In this document: in pieces, positions 27,311 through 37,102 of the stretch
Position numbering within the stretch: position 1 is the stretch's first letter
How the letters are laid out: every line of letters starts with the position of its first letter
NCBI RefSeq assembly: GCF_000215105.1
Contig: NC_015588.1
Coordinates: 3,100,001-3,164,000, forward strand
Source of the DNA: Isoptericola variabilis 225
GTDB taxonomy: Bacteria; Actinomycetota; Actinomycetes; Actinomycetales; Cellulomonadaceae
Length of the DNA: 64,000 bases
Direction: 5' to 3'
The notes under the pieces: generated by a model
What the model was told of the DNA's origin: nothing
The model's database searches: none
What the model saw: only the letters and a program-made list of their open reading frames with translations
Program-made: the position numbers and the translations under genes

Positions 27311-29863
27311 TCAGCCCAGAGTGCCTCGACGTCGCGACGCCCACAGCAGACCGGCGCCGGCGAGCAGGGCCAGGCCCGCGAGCCCGACGTAGGTGCCGAT
27401 GCCGTCCGCACCCGTCCTCGGCAGCTCAGGCTGCTTCGGCGGGGTCTTCACGGGAGCCTTCGGGCAGACCGCGTGCGCGGGGAAGGTCACCGTGAAAGTG
27501 GCGGGCGAGTTCAGCGTCCAGCCGGCCGGGAGCGGCATCTGCCAGGCGTAGCCCTCCTCGAGCACGGCCGTGACCGTGACCGTCTGACCGCCCGAGTACG
27601 GGCCGGCGGGGCTCACCGTGTAGGTGACGCCGGTCGTGGTGGCCAGGGTGAGGGTCGGCGCCGTCGGCGAAGCGCTGCCGGGCGGGCAGACCGACGGCGT
27701 GACCGTCGGCGCCACCGGGGCCACGATGCACGGAGCCTCGGCGAACGTCACCTCGAAGGCCGCCGTCATGTCGTCGACGATCTCCCAGCCCTCCGGGAGC
27801 TCCTCGGCCCAGACGTAGCCGGGCTCGAGCATCGCGACCACGACGACCGTCTCACCGAAGCCGAACGAGTCCTCGTCCTCCGAGATCACGAAGTAGAAGA
27901 TCGCGTCCGTGTCCGCGGGGAGCTCTAGCATCGGCTCGGTCGGCACGCCCTCGGGGCACGTCGGCTGGATCACGACGGGCGCCACCGGGACGCAGGGAAC
28001 CTCGTCGAACGTCACCGTGAACGCGATGGTGCCGTCCTCCTGCAGCTCCCAGCCCACCGGCAGCTCCTCGGGCCAGACCGTGCCCTGGACGAGCAGCTCG
28101 GCCGTCACGACGACGGTCTCGCCCGGGGCGTACGGGGCCTCGAGGTCGACGCTGTAGTCGATCGCCGCGGTGTCGTCCGGCACCGTGAGCGTCGGCAGCA
28201 CCGGCTCGCCACCCTCGGGGCACTCGCCCTGGGTGACGGTCGGGACCGCCGGGACGCACGGAAGCTCGTCGAACGTCACCGTGAACGTGATGGTGCCGTC
28301 GTCCTCCAGCATCCAGCCCGCGGGCAGCGGGTCGGGCCAGACGGTGCCCTCGACGAGCAGCTCGGCCGTGACGACGACCGTCTGACCGCCGACGTACGGG
28401 CCCGGGACGTCGACGCTGTAGTCGATCGTCGCCGTGTCGTCCGGCACCATCAGCGTCGGCGCGACGACCGCACCGTCCTCCGGGCACTCACCCTGGGTGA
28501 CGACGGGAACCGCCGGGACGCACGGGACCTCGTCGAACGTCACCGTGAACGAGATGGTGTCGTCGTCGACGGACACCCAGCCCGCCGGGAGCGGGTCGGG
28601 CCACGTGACGTTGCCGCTCGTGAGGTCTGCCGTCACGGTCACCGTGTCACCCGGCGCATAGGGACCGGGAGGGTCGACGCTGTAGTCGATCGAGGCCGTG
28701 TCGTCCGGAACCGTGAGGGTGGGGGCGACCAGGGGTCCGCCGTCCTCAGGGCACACGCCCTGGGTGACCGTCGGGTTGGTCGGCACGACCGTCACGCGGA
28801 CGGCGTTGGCGAAGAGCGGGACGGTCTGCGTGCCGGCACCCGGGACGCTGGCCGCAGGGCCCTCGCCGGCGTTCTGGATGATGACCATGCCGCCGCTGCC
28901 CACGTGCAGGTTGCCCGTGATGGTGCCGGGCGGGTTGCCGCAGTTCAGCGTGGCGTGGTACTCGATGACGATCGTCTCGCCGGCCTCGACGTCGGTCACC
29001 GTGCTCGTGAGCTCGATCTGCCCGTCGGACCAGGTGCCCGAGACGGATGTGCCGGTGATCGTCTCCTCGCCGTCACTGACGTAGCCCGAGTCCTCGAAGG
29101 CGAGGAAGGCCGTCACCTCGGTGATGCCGACCTGGTCGTTGCCGCCGAAGCGCGTGTCGAAGTCGGTCGTGACCTCCAGGACCGACTCACCCGTCGCGTC
29201 ACCGCCGACCTCGATGATCTGGTAGTAGACGATCGTGTCGCCACACTCGAAGAAACGGTTCTGCGTCTGCGCGGTGAGCTGCGTCTGGACGTTCGACGTG
29301 TCGGCCGTGCCCGGGTTCTCGGTCGTGTAGGTGTCCGGGTGAGCGGCGCGGAACATCACCGAGAGGTCGTTCCGGTCGGGACCAGGACCCTCGGTGTCGG
29401 CCATGATGACGATCGGCTCGTCCGCGGCGGCGGCCTCCTCCTCGACGGCCTTGGGCTTCTTCGCGCCCGCCTTGGCGGCCGGTGCGACGGCCTTCTCCGC
29501 GGCCGGCTCCTCGGCGGCCGGCTCCTCCGCAGGAGCCTCCTCCTCCGGCTCCTCCGCAGGTGCGTCCGCAGGAGCCTCCTCCGCGGGCGCCTCCTCCGTC
29601 GCCGGCTCCTCGACGGCCGCGTCCGCGGTCTCGTCGACGACCGCCGTCGTCTGCTCCTCCGTCACGCTCTGTGCGGCGACGGCGTCGTCGCCCGCGGCGG
29701 CCGCGTCGTCGGCGATCGCGGCCCCCGCGCCTCCGAGGCCGCCCGCGGTGGCCAGCACCGCCGCGACGGCACCGCCGAGCACCCTGCGCCCGGCATGTCT
29801 CTCCTGGCGAGATCTCCGGCGGTACACCGCCGGTGGTACAGAACTGCTCCGAGCGTGTCGCAT
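27311..29863 (-). CDS. LPxTG-anchored surface protein with five Ig-like repeats
   Basis: 850-aa cell-wall surface protein. Order: basic signal peptide (residues 1-51); Glu/Ala/Pro-rich stalk with EEAPAE-type repeats (about 52-150); an N-terminal adhesin-like domain (about 155-360) with the pattern FRAAHPDTYTTE and [11 protein letters not shown]; five repeats of about 85 residues, each beginning TQGxCPEDG-like, containing YSVxxPGPYxPGxTVTVTA and ending FTVTFDEVPC; then sorting signal LPRTG, membrane helix and RRRGTLG tail. It should be linked to the wall by a sortase. Each repeat has two Cys, which may form disulfides. Start ATG 29863 has GGAGGGCAAAG upstream. It shares its first residues (MRHARSSS) and architecture with the 1724-aa protein upstream. 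The ligand is unknown. Confidence 0.88.
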   Translation of the reverse strand: MRHARSSSVPPAVYRRRSRQERHAGRRVLGGAVAAVLATAGGLGGAGAAIADDAAAAGDDAVAAQSVTEEQTTAVVDETADAAVEEPATEEAPAEEAPADAPAEEPEEEAPAEEPAAEEPAAEKAVAPAAKAGAKKPKAVEEEAAAADEPIVIMADTEGPGPDRNDLSVMFRAAHPDTYTTENPGTADTSNVQTQLTAQTQNRFFECGDTIVYYQIIEVGGDATGESVLEVTTDFDTRFGGNDQVGITEVTAFLAFEDSGYVSDGEETITGTSVSGTWSDGQIELTSTVTDVEAGETIVIEYHATLNCGNPPGTITGNLHVGSGGMVIIQNAGEGPAASVPGAGTQTVPLFANAVRVTVVPTNPTVTQGVCPEDGGPLVAPTLTVPDDTASIDYSVDPPGPYAPGDTVTVTADLTSGNVTWPDPLPAGWVSVDDDTISFTVTFDEVPCVPAVPVVTQGECPEDGAVVAPTLMVPDDTATIDYSVDVPGPYVGGQTVVVTAELLVEGTVWPDPLPAGWMLEDDGTITFTVTFDELPCVPAVPTVTQGECPEGGEPVLPTLTVPDDTAAIDYSVDLEAPYAPGETVVVTAELLVQGTVWPEELPVGWELQEDGTIAFTVTFDEVPCVPVAPVVIQPTCPEGVPTEPMLELPADTDAIFYFVISEDEDSFGFGETVVVVAMLEPGYVWAEELPEGWEIVDDMTAAFEVTFAEAPCIVAPVAPTVTPSVCPPGSASPTAPTLTLATTTGVTYTVSPAGPYSGGQTVTVTAVLEEGYAWQMPLPAGWTLNSPATFTVTFPAHAVCPKAPVKTPPKQPELPRTGADGIGTYVGLAGLALLAGAGLLWASRRRGTLG

Positions 29864-30017
29864 CTTTGCCCTCCGTCACACGATCGGTCGCGGCCCCGCG
29901 CGTGGCTCTCCACGCAGGCGCGCGGCCCCCTGATGCCCCCGCAGTTGCAGAGGTGCACGAGGCACTTCCGCCTGCCCCCAGTGAGAGCGCCCTGAGAGCG
30001 GTTGCACACGCCGTCAC

Positions 30018-30026
30018 GCGGGTGAA
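30018..30026 (-). promoter_or_regulatory. TTCACCCGC motif upstream of the LPxTG gene
   Basis: On the minus strand TTCACCCGCGTGAC begins at 30026, about 155 nt upstream of the surface-protein start. The same word, TTCACCCGCTTGAC, lies upstream of its paralogue (36104). It is a possible shared operator. Confidence 0.35.
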
Positions 30027-30028
30027 GT

Positions 30029-30610
30029 TCACTTACGAAACGGCCAAAGATGACTTTGTCCCCGCTGAACGCACGACACCCACATCAGCCCGGCTCCCAC
30101 CAGCAGCGCGAGCCCCGCGAGACCCGCGTAGGTGACGATCGCCCCCGGTCCGGTCACCGCGAGCGGCGGCGACTTCGGGGGGATCTTCACGGGCGCCTTC
30201 GGGCACTCGGCGTCCGGGCCCAGCGTGACCACGAACGTCGCCGTCGGCGAGGCCGTCACCCAGCCTGCGGGGAGCTCGCCCCAGGCGTAGCCCTCCTGCA
30301 GCGCGGCCGTGACGGTCACCGTCTGACCGCCCGAGTACGGGCCAGCCGGGTCCACCGTGTAGGTGATGCCGGTGGTCGTCGGCAGCGTCAGCGTCGGACG
30401 CGTGACCGTGCTGCTTCCCGGCGGGCAGACCGACGGCGTGACCGCCGGCGCGACCGGGACCACGGGGATGCACGGGTCGTCGTCGAACACGATCTCGATG
30501 GCGACCGTCATCGGGTCGACGAGCTCCCAACCCGCGGGAAGCTCGTCCGCCCAGACGAAGCCGTCCGATCGCCTCGGTGTCGTCCGCCAGCACGAGCGTC
30601 GGCACGGTCG
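30029..30610 (-). pseudogene. Remnant of a third sortase-anchored surface protein
   Basis: Only the last two repeats and the sorting region survive. [14 protein letters not shown] segment (about 30610-30570), homologous to repeat 14 of the 1724-aa paralogue, is followed directly, and out of frame, by DGFVWADELPAGWELVDPMT. About 70 nt are missing in between, and the reading frame is lost. The rest reads TPSVCPPGSSTV..., PPLAVTG, a membrane helix and an unusual tail, WVSCVQRGQSHLWPFRK. There is no signal peptide, N-terminal domain or start codon in context. The LAVTG signal and the KIPPKSPP linker show it came from this family. It is more likely a deletion remnant between two expanding paralogues than a working gene. 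Confidence 0.8.
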
Positions 30611-30724
30611 CACGGTTCCTGGGAGCACGCCGGTCGAGCGCCTGAAGCGACCCGGGCGGACACGGGCGGCACAGGGTGAATTTCGAGGACAGAGCGAAAC
30701 ATGTGGTGCACGTCGAACGCCGAC

Positions 30725-30767
30725 GCAGCCTGCCCCGCCACGGCTGGACCGTGGCGGGGCAGGCTGC
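30725..30767 (-). terminator. Terminator of the 1724-aa surface-protein gene
   Basis: The perfect 19-bp stem GCAGCCTGCCCCGCCACGG and its complement around a 5-nt loop, 19 nt past the stop. Confidence 0.8.
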
Positions 30768-30785
30768 GTGCGGTGCTCGGGGTCG

Positions 30786-33700
30786 TCAGCTCATGACGTC
30801 CCGTCGCCGGGCCACGAAGAGCAGCAACCCGCCGAGCAGCATCGCCACGACGGCGAGGCCGACGAACGTGCCGACGTCCGACGCACCGGTCTTCGCGAGC
30901 GGCGGAGCCTTGTCCGGCGTCTTCGGGCACTCGGCGTCAGCCGCGAACGTGACCGTGTACGCCGCCGGCGAGTTGAGCGTCCAGCCGGCCGGCAGAGGCA
31001 TCTCCCAGGCGTACCCGTCCTCCAGGACCGCCGTGACCGTCACCGTCTGACCGCCCGAGTACGGGTCCGCGGGGCTCACCGTGTAGGCGACTCCCGCCGT
31101 CGTCGGCAGGGTGAGGGTCGGGCGCGTCACCGTGCCGTCGGGGCACTGCGACTGCGTGACCGTCGGTGCGGCCGGGCCGACCGGGATGCACGGGTCGCCG
31201 GCCAGCTCGACCACGAAGACCGCCGTCATCGGGTCGACGACCTCCCATCCCGCCGTCATGTCGTCGGCCCAGGCGAAGCCGTCCTCGAGGACCGCCACGA
31301 CCAGCACCTCGTCACCCGGGGCGTACGGCCCCTCGGGCAGCGCGAGGTACCAGATCGCCTCGGTGTCGTCGGCGAGGACGACGGTCGGGGCCGTCGGCTG
31401 CCCCTCAGGGCAGACGGACTGCGTGACGGTCGGCGAGACGGGCATGACCTGCTCGCACTCGACCTCGGCGAAGGTCACGGTGAACGTCGCCCGGGTCGAG
31501 CTCACGATCTCCCAGCCCTCGCCGACCTCGCCCCACTCGAAGCCCTGCTCGAGGTCCGCGGTCACCGTGACGGTCTGGCCCGGGGCGTAGGGCGCCTCGG
31601 CGTCGACCGTGTACACGATGCCCTCGGAGTCGGGGACGGTGAGCATCGGCGGGAACAGCTCCCCGCCCACGCAGACCGCCTCGTCGACGATCGGCTCGAC
31701 CGGGCTCGCCGGCTCGCAGGGGTACTCGCCGAACACGACCTCGTACGTCGCCTGCGTGAGGCTGAGCTGATCCCAGCCGGCGGGCATCGCGCCCCACGCC
31801 TGCCCGTCGCTGAGCGTCGCCGTCACGAGGACGACGTCGCCCGGCTCGTACGGGGCCTCGATGTCGACCTCGTAGGTGACGCCCTCCGGTCCCGTGGCGA
31901 GCGTGAGCATGGGCTCGGTCGCCTTACCCGCGACGCACTCGGACTGCTCGACGGTCGGCGCGATCGGCATGACCTCCTCGCACTCGACCTCGGCGAAGAC
32001 GACCGTGAAGGTCGCGACCGTCGCGGACACCCGCTCCCAGCCGGCCGACTCCAGGTCGCCCCACTCGACGCCGTCCGCGATCAGCGTTGCCGTGACGACG
32101 ACGGTCTGCCCCGGCGCGTACACCGGGTCGGCGTCCGCCTCGTAGGTGATGACCTCGGTGTCCTCGGGGACGTCGAGCTGCGGCGGCGTCAGCTGCCCGC
32201 CGACGCAGACCGCCTCGGTCACCTGCGGCACCGCCGGCAGGACCGGCACGCAGTCCTCGCCGGTGAAGGTCACCGAGAACGTCGCCGTCGTCGGGGTCTG
32301 CTCGATCCAGCCGGCCGGCAGCTCGTCCGGCCACGCCACACCGGTCGGTGCCAGCGTCGCCGTCACCGTCACGGTCTGACCGATCGAGTACGGCTCGGGG
32401 GCGCTGACCTCGTACGAGACCTGCGCCGTGTCGTCCGGCAGCGTCAGCGTCGGCGCGGTGAACTCGCCGCCGACGCACACCGCGGGCGTCACCGTCGGGG
32501 CGACCGGCGTGACCTCCTCGCACTCGACCGTCAGGAACGTGATCGAGAACGTGGCGGTCGTCGTCGACGTCGGCGTCCAGCCCGTGCCGGTGAGGTCGCC
32601 CCACTCGACGCCCTCGGGTGCGAGCGTGGCGGTGATCGTCACGGTCTGTCCCGCCGCGTACGGCGCCGGCGGATCGGCCTCGTAGGAGATGGCCGCGGTG
32701 TCGTCCGGCAGGTCGAGCACCGGCGGGACCAGCACGCCGTCCACGCACACGGCCTGGGTGACGTCCGGCTGCCCCGGGACCACCGGCTGGCACGGGTTCG
32801 CGTCGAACGTGACCGTGAACGTCGCAGTCGTCGAGTCGACCTCGTCCCAGTCGCCAGGGATTACGCCCCACTCGTACCCGGCCTGGAGCTCGGCGGTCAC
32901 GGTGACCGTCTGGCCCGGGACGTACGGCGCCTCAGGGTTCACCGAGTAGTCGATGCCCACCGTCTCGGCGAGCGTCAGCGTCGGTGCCGTCGGCGCACCC
33001 GCGACGCACACCGACTGCACCAGCTCGGGCGCGACCGGACTCGTAGGGATGCACGGGTTCGGGTCGAACGTGACCGTGAACGTCGCAGTCGTCGAGTCGA
33101 CCTCGTCCCAGTCGCCAGGGATTACGCCCCACTCGTACCCGGCCTGGAGCTCGGCGGTCACGGTGACCGTCTGGCCCGGGACGTACGGCGCCTCAGGGTT
33201 CACCGAGTAGTCGATGCCCACCGTCTCGGCGAGCGTCAGCGTCGGTGCCGTCGGCGCACCCGCGACGCACACCGACTGCACCAGCTCGGGCGCGACCGGG
33301 CTCGTCGGGGTGCACGGGTTGCCGTCGAAGACGACCTGGAACTCGGCCGTGGTGGCGTCGATCTCGTCCCACCCGGTCGGCATGTCACCCCACTCGTAAC
33401 CCGTCTGGAGCTCGGCGGTCACGGTGACCGTCTGGCCCGGGCTGTACGGGGCCTCGGCGTCCACGGAGTAGTCGATGCCCGCCGTCTCGGCGAGCGTCAG
33501 CGTCGGGACCGTCGGCTCACCCTCGACGCACTCGGACTGCGTGACCGCCGGAGCCTGCGGGACCGCCGGCTGGCAGGGGTTGGGGTCGAAGGTGAACGTG
33601 TACGTGGCCGTGTCCCCATCGACCTCGACCCACCCGGCGGGCAGGTCACCGTCCCAGCCGTACCCCGTGTCGAGCTGTGCCGTGACCGTGACCTGCTGCC

Positions 33701-35960
33701 CGGCGACGTAGGGGCCGCCCGGCACGACGGAGTACTCGATGCCCTCGGTCGTGGCCAGCTGGAGGGTCGGAGCGCTCGGCATGCCGCCGGCGCACACCGA
33801 CTGCGTCAGCGCGGGCGCCACCGGGTCGACCAGGACGCACGGGTTCGGGTCGAACGTGAACGTGTACGTCGCCGTGTCCGCGTCCACCTCGACCCACCCG
33901 GTAGGCAGGTCACCGTCCCAGCCGTAGCCCGTGTCGAGCTGCGCCGTCACCGTGACCTGCTGGCCCACGACGTACGGACCCTCGGGGTTCGCCGTGTACG
34001 TGATGCCGGGAGTCTCCGCGAAGCTCAGCGTCGGCGCCGTCGGCTCACCGGCGACGCACACCGCCTGCGTGAGCGTCGGCGCGACCGGGTCGACCAGGAC
34101 GCACGGGTTCGGGTCGAACGTGAACGTGTACGTCGCCGTGTCCGCGTCCACCTCGACCCACCCGGTAGGCAGGTCACCGTCCCAGCCGTAGCCCGTGTCG
34201 AGCTGCGCCGTCACCGTGACCTGCTGGCCCACGACGTACGGACCCTCGGGGTTCGCCGTGTACGTGATGCCGGGAGTCTCCGCGAAGCTCAGCGACGGCG
34301 CCGTCGGCTCACCGGCGACGCACACCGCCTGCGTGAGCGTCGGCGCCACCGGGTCGACCAGGACGCACGGGCTCGGGTCGAACGTGACGTCGAGCTCGGC
34401 CGTCGTCGACGTCAGCTCCTCCCAGCCGGCCGGCAGGTCGCCCCACACGAAGCCGTCCTCGAGCGTCGCGGTCACCGTGCCTGTCTGCCCGGGGCTGTAC
34501 GGACCCTCGGGCTCCGCCGTGTACGTGATGCCCTCGGTCACCGCGAAGGTCAGCGTCGGGACCGTCGGCTCACCGGCGACGCACACCGCCTGCGTCAGCG
34601 TCGGCGCGGCCGGGACCACCGGCGTACAGGGGTTGGGGTCGAACGTCACCGAGAACGTGGCCGTCGTGGCCGACGTCGTGGTCCAGCCCGTCGGCATCAC
34701 CGCGGGCCACACGAAGCCCGCGGAGAGGGTCGCCGTGACGGTCACCGACTGGCCCGGCTCGTACGGGGGCTCGGGGACCGCCGAGTAGGTGATGCCCGCC
34801 GGCCCGCTCGCGAAGGTCAGCGTCGGGGGCGTCAGCTCACCGTCCTCGCAGACCGCCTGGGTGACCGTCGGGTCCTGCGGCTCGAGCGCGACGAGCACCG
34901 CGTCTGCGAAGAGGGGCACCGTCTCGGCACCCACGCCGCCGAGCGAGCCGGTCGGGCCGGCCCCGGCGTTCTGCGACGCGGTGATGCTCATCGTCCGCGC
35001 GTGGAGGTTGCCGGTGACGTTGCCGGGAGGGTTCCCGCACGTGAGGGTCGCGTGGTACTCGACCACGATCGTCTCGCCGGCCTCGACGTCGTCGATCGTG
35101 CTCACGGCGTTGATCTGTCCGCTCGACCACGTCCCCGAGAACGACGTGCCGGTGATCGTCTCCTCGTCGTCGGCGACGTAACCCGAGTCGTCCTTCGCGA
35201 GGAAGACGGTCACGTCGGTGATGCCGACCTGCGTGTTCCCCCCGAAGCGTGTGTCGAACCGTGTCGTGACGGTGATGGTCGACTCCCCGGCGGGGGCGCC
35301 CGGGCTCACCGGGATGATCTGGTAGTAGACGATCGTGTCGCCGCACTCGAACTTGCGGGTCGCGCTCGTCAGCTGGGTGACGACGTTCGACGAGTCGGCG
35401 GCACCGACCGTCTCCGTCGTGTAGCTGTCGGGGTGTGCGGCGCGGAAGTGCGGCGTGAGGAAGTCGCCCGCGGCCGGCCCGGGGCCGACGGTGTCGCCCA
35501 GCGTCGCCACCTCGTCGGCCGCGTCGGCCTGCACGGCCTCGTCCTTCGCCTGCACGGCCTCGTCCTTCGCCTGCTTGGCACCGGCCTTGGCGAGGGCCGG
35601 CTCCTGCGTGGGCTCGGCGGGCGCGGGCTCCTCCTGCGCGGGCTCGGCCGGCTCCTCGACAGGTGCCGGCTCCTCGACAGGTGCCGGCTTCTCGACAGGT
35701 TCGGGGGCGGGAGCCTCCTCGGCCGGCGCGGACGGCTCCTCCGTCGTCGCGGCGTCGAGGGTGGCCGGCTCCTCGGTCACCTCCGTGGCGCCGACGACCG
35801 CCTCGTCGTCGGCGACCGCGGGCGCCGCCGCCGCGAGGCTGCCGGTGGCCAGGACCGCCGCGAGAGCGGCACCGAGAACCGTGTGAACCGTCCGCCTCGC
35901 CGAGCCCGGCCGGCGGCGGATCGACACCGCCGTCCTGCTGCTGCTCCGTGCGTGTCGCAT
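30786..35960 (-). CDS. Giant sortase-anchored (LAKTG) surface protein with 15 Ig-like repeats
   Basis: 1724-aa surface protein. Order: signal peptide (1-50); Glu/Pro/Ala stalk (about 55-150); an adhesin-like domain (about 155-335) homologous to that of the 850-aa neighbour; then 15 repeats of about 82-88 residues, each starting TQxVCVxGEPTxPTL-like, with a central GITYxxxPEGPYxPGQ and a final TFTFDPNPC; then sorting signal LAKTG, membrane helix and RRRDVMS. LAxTG is the motif recognised by class E sortases of high-GC actinobacteria (family knowledge). Two neighbouring repeat pairs are nearly identical in DNA. Start ATG 35960 has GCAGGAGGACGAGC upstream. The likely role is adhesion or wall-surface interaction; the ligand is unknown. 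The length probably varies between strains. Confidence 0.88.
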   Translation of the reverse strand: MRHARSSSRTAVSIRRRPGSARRTVHTVLGAALAAVLATGSLAAAAPAVADDEAVVGATEVTEEPATLDAATTEEPSAPAEEAPAPEPVEKPAPVEEPAPVEEPAEPAQEEPAPAEPTQEPALAKAGAKQAKDEAVQAKDEAVQADAADEVATLGDTVGPGPAAGDFLTPHFRAAHPDSYTTETVGAADSSNVVTQLTSATRKFECGDTIVYYQIIPVSPGAPAGESTITVTTRFDTRFGGNTQVGITDVTVFLAKDDSGYVADDEETITGTSFSGTWSSGQINAVSTIDDVEAGETIVVEYHATLTCGNPPGNVTGNLHARTMSITASQNAGAGPTGSLGGVGAETVPLFADAVLVALEPQDPTVTQAVCEDGELTPPTLTFASGPAGITYSAVPEPPYEPGQSVTVTATLSAGFVWPAVMPTGWTTTSATTATFSVTFDPNPCTPVVPAAPTLTQAVCVAGEPTVPTLTFAVTEGITYTAEPEGPYSPGQTGTVTATLEDGFVWGDLPAGWEELTSTTAELDVTFDPSPCVLVDPVAPTLTQAVCVAGEPTAPSLSFAETPGITYTANPEGPYVVGQQVTVTAQLDTGYGWDGDLPTGWVEVDADTATYTFTFDPNPCVLVDPVAPTLTQAVCVAGEPTAPTLSFAETPGITYTANPEGPYVVGQQVTVTAQLDTGYGWDGDLPTGWVEVDADTATYTFTFDPNPCVLVDPVAPALTQSVCAGGMPSAPTLQLATTEGIEYSVVPGGPYVAGQQVTVTAQLDTGYGWDGDLPAGWVEVDGDTATYTFTFDPNPCQPAVPQAPAVTQSECVEGEPTVPTLTLAETAGIDYSVDAEAPYSPGQTVTVTAELQTGYEWGDMPTGWDEIDATTAEFQVVFDGNPCTPTSPVAPELVQSVCVAGAPTAPTLTLAETVGIDYSVNPEAPYVPGQTVTVTAELQAGYEWGVIPGDWDEVDSTTATFTVTFDPNPCIPTSPVAPELVQSVCVAGAPTAPTLTLAETVGIDYSVNPEAPYVPGQTVTVTAELQAGYEWGVIPGDWDEVDSTTATFTVTFDANPCQPVVPGQPDVTQAVCVDGVLVPPVLDLPDDTAAISYEADPPAPYAAGQTVTITATLAPEGVEWGDLTGTGWTPTSTTTATFSITFLTVECEEVTPVAPTVTPAVCVGGEFTAPTLTLPDDTAQVSYEVSAPEPYSIGQTVTVTATLAPTGVAWPDELPAGWIEQTPTTATFSVTFTGEDCVPVLPAVPQVTEAVCVGGQLTPPQLDVPEDTEVITYEADADPVYAPGQTVVVTATLIADGVEWGDLESAGWERVSATVATFTVVFAEVECEEVMPIAPTVEQSECVAGKATEPMLTLATGPEGVTYEVDIEAPYEPGDVVLVTATLSDGQAWGAMPAGWDQLSLTQATYEVVFGEYPCEPASPVEPIVDEAVCVGGELFPPMLTVPDSEGIVYTVDAEAPYAPGQTVTVTADLEQGFEWGEVGEGWEIVSSTRATFTVTFAEVECEQVMPVSPTVTQSVCPEGQPTAPTVVLADDTEAIWYLALPEGPYAPGDEVLVVAVLEDGFAWADDMTAGWEVVDPMTAVFVVELAGDPCIPVGPAAPTVTQSQCPDGTVTRPTLTLPTTAGVAYTVSPADPYSGGQTVTVTAVLEDGYAWEMPLPAGWTLNSPAAYTVTFAADAECPKTPDKAPPLAKTGASDVGTFVGLAVVAMLLGGLLLFVARRRDVMS
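32791..33312 (-). repeat. Near-identical 261-bp tandem repeat pair inside the surface-protein gene
   Basis: The copies begin at 32791 and 33052 and are almost identical at the DNA level. They encode repeats 7 and 8 (87 residues each). The period is a multiple of three, so copy-number change keeps the frame. Confidence 0.85.
33838..34365 (-). repeat. Near-identical 264-bp tandem repeat pair inside the surface-protein gene
   Basis: The copies begin at 33838 and 34102 and differ by very few bases. They encode repeats 3 and 4 (88 residues each). Confidence 0.85.
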
Positions 35961-36073
35961 GCTCGTCCTCCTGCGACGTGCCCGAGGCCCGCGCGCGGTC
36001 TGCGCGCAGCAGGGAAGACCCGGGCCGTCCTCAGTGCACAGTGGCAGCGGACAGCGGTTTCAGGACCGGGGAG

Positions 36074-36104
36074 AGCGGGTGAAGTCCCTGGTCAAGCGGG
36101 TGAA
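36074..36104 (-). promoter_or_regulatory. Direct repeat TTCACCCGCT, 21-bp spacing, upstream of the surface protein
   Basis: On the minus strand TTCACCCGCT lies at 36104-36095 and 36083-36074. The spacing of two helical turns is typical of a dimeric direct-repeat operator (PhoP- or MtrA-like response regulators bind such sites). It lies about 115-145 nt before the gene start. The regulator is not identified. Confidence 0.4.
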
Positions 36105-36112
36105 AAACCGTT

Positions 36113-37039
36113 CTACAGGCGGTCGAGGTGCTGAAGGATCGCGCCTTCGCGCAGCGCCCAGGGGCAGATCTCGACCTCCTCGACGTCGAGCGCACGCATG
36201 GCCTCCTCGGCGACGACGGCGCCCGCGACGATCTGGAGCGCCCGTCCCGGCCCGATGCCGGGCAGCACGGTGCGGTCGGTCGACGAGAGCCGCGCGAGCC
36301 GCGGCTCCCAGTCCTCCAGGTGCGCGCGCAGCATCCGCCACCGCGTCCCCGGACCGAGCACGTCGCGCGGCATGCCCGCCAGCCGGGCGAGGGAGCGGAA
36401 GGTCTTCGACGTCGCGACCGCGTGGTCGGGAGCCGGCGCCTTGCGCACCGGGCCGACGGCGTCCTCGAGGACCGCGCGGGTGTGCTTGCGCAGGCGGTCG
36501 ACGTCGCGGGGCTCGGGCGGGTCGTCGTCGTAGAGGAACTCGCGGGTCATGCGGCCGGCGCCGAGCGGGAGCGAGAGCGCGACGTCGGGCTCCTCGTCCA
36601 CGCCGGTGGCGATCTCGAGCGACCCGCCGCCGATGTCGAGCAGGAGGAGGCGCCCGGCGCCCCACCCGTACCAGCGGCGAGCGGCGAGAAAGGTCAGCCG
36701 CGCCTCGTCCTTGCCCGAGAGCACCTCGATCGGCACCCCGGCCAGCTCAGACAGCGCGGCGAGCACCTCGGGGCCGTTGGTCGCCTCGCGCAGCGCGGAG
36801 GTGGCGAGCGCCATCGTGGCCTCGGTCTTGTGCTTGCGCCCTACCTCGGCGGCCCGCTCGACGGCCTCGGTCAGCGCGGCGACGCCCTCGTCCGAGATGC
36901 ATCCGTCGGGCTCGAGGTAGCGCATGAGACGGACCGTCGTCTTGTCCGACGCCTGCGCGACGGGGCGTGCCCCGTGCCGCGCGTCCATGACGAGCAGGTG
37001 CACCGTGTTGGAGCCGATGTCGATCACGCCGAGCCGCAC
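36113..37039 (-). CDS. Ppx/GppA-family exopolyphosphatase/phosphatase
   Basis: 308-aa ASKHA-fold phosphatase. Phosphate 1 loop VIDIGSNTVHLLVMDA at the N terminus, the catalytic-Glu region near TSALREATNGPEVL and phosphate 2 loop LLDIGGGSLEIA are all present. It corresponds to the short two-domain Ppx form of actinobacteria, which hydrolyses polyphosphate or pppGpp. Start GTG 37039 is set by a TACCGT hexamer 6 nt upstream and by the family N terminus; an ATG 11 codons upstream lies before this hexamer. It follows hemA on the same strand with a 63-nt gap. Confidence 0.9.
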   Translation of the reverse strand: MRLGVIDIGSNTVHLLVMDARHGARPVAQASDKTTVRLMRYLEPDGCISDEGVAALTEAVERAAEVGRKHKTEATMALATSALREATNGPEVLAALSELAGVPIEVLSGKDEARLTFLAARRWYGWGAGRLLLLDIGGGSLEIATGVDEEPDVALSLPLGAGRMTREFLYDDDPPEPRDVDRLRKHTRAVLEDAVGPVRKAPAPDHAVATSKTFRSLARLAGMPRDVLGPGTRWRMLRAHLEDWEPRLARLSSTDRTVLPGIGPGRALQIVAGAVVAEEAMRALDVEEVEICPWALREGAILQHLDRL

Positions 37040-37045
37040 GGGCTC

Positions 37046-37051
37046 ACGGTA
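37046..37051 (-). promoter_or_regulatory. -10 hexamer TACCGT (leaderless start)
   Basis: On the minus strand TACCGT ends 6 nt before GTG 37039. Confidence 0.45.
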
Positions 37052-37102
37052 GACCCGCCGTCGACCGGCCACCGCCGGAGCGCCGACCCGTGAGACGGGC
37101 GG

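Noticed and set aside
30029..30628. Treated first as an independent small sortase-anchored protein
   Set aside because: It has no signal peptide, and its 5' part is in a different frame of a recognisable repeat, so it is a remnant.
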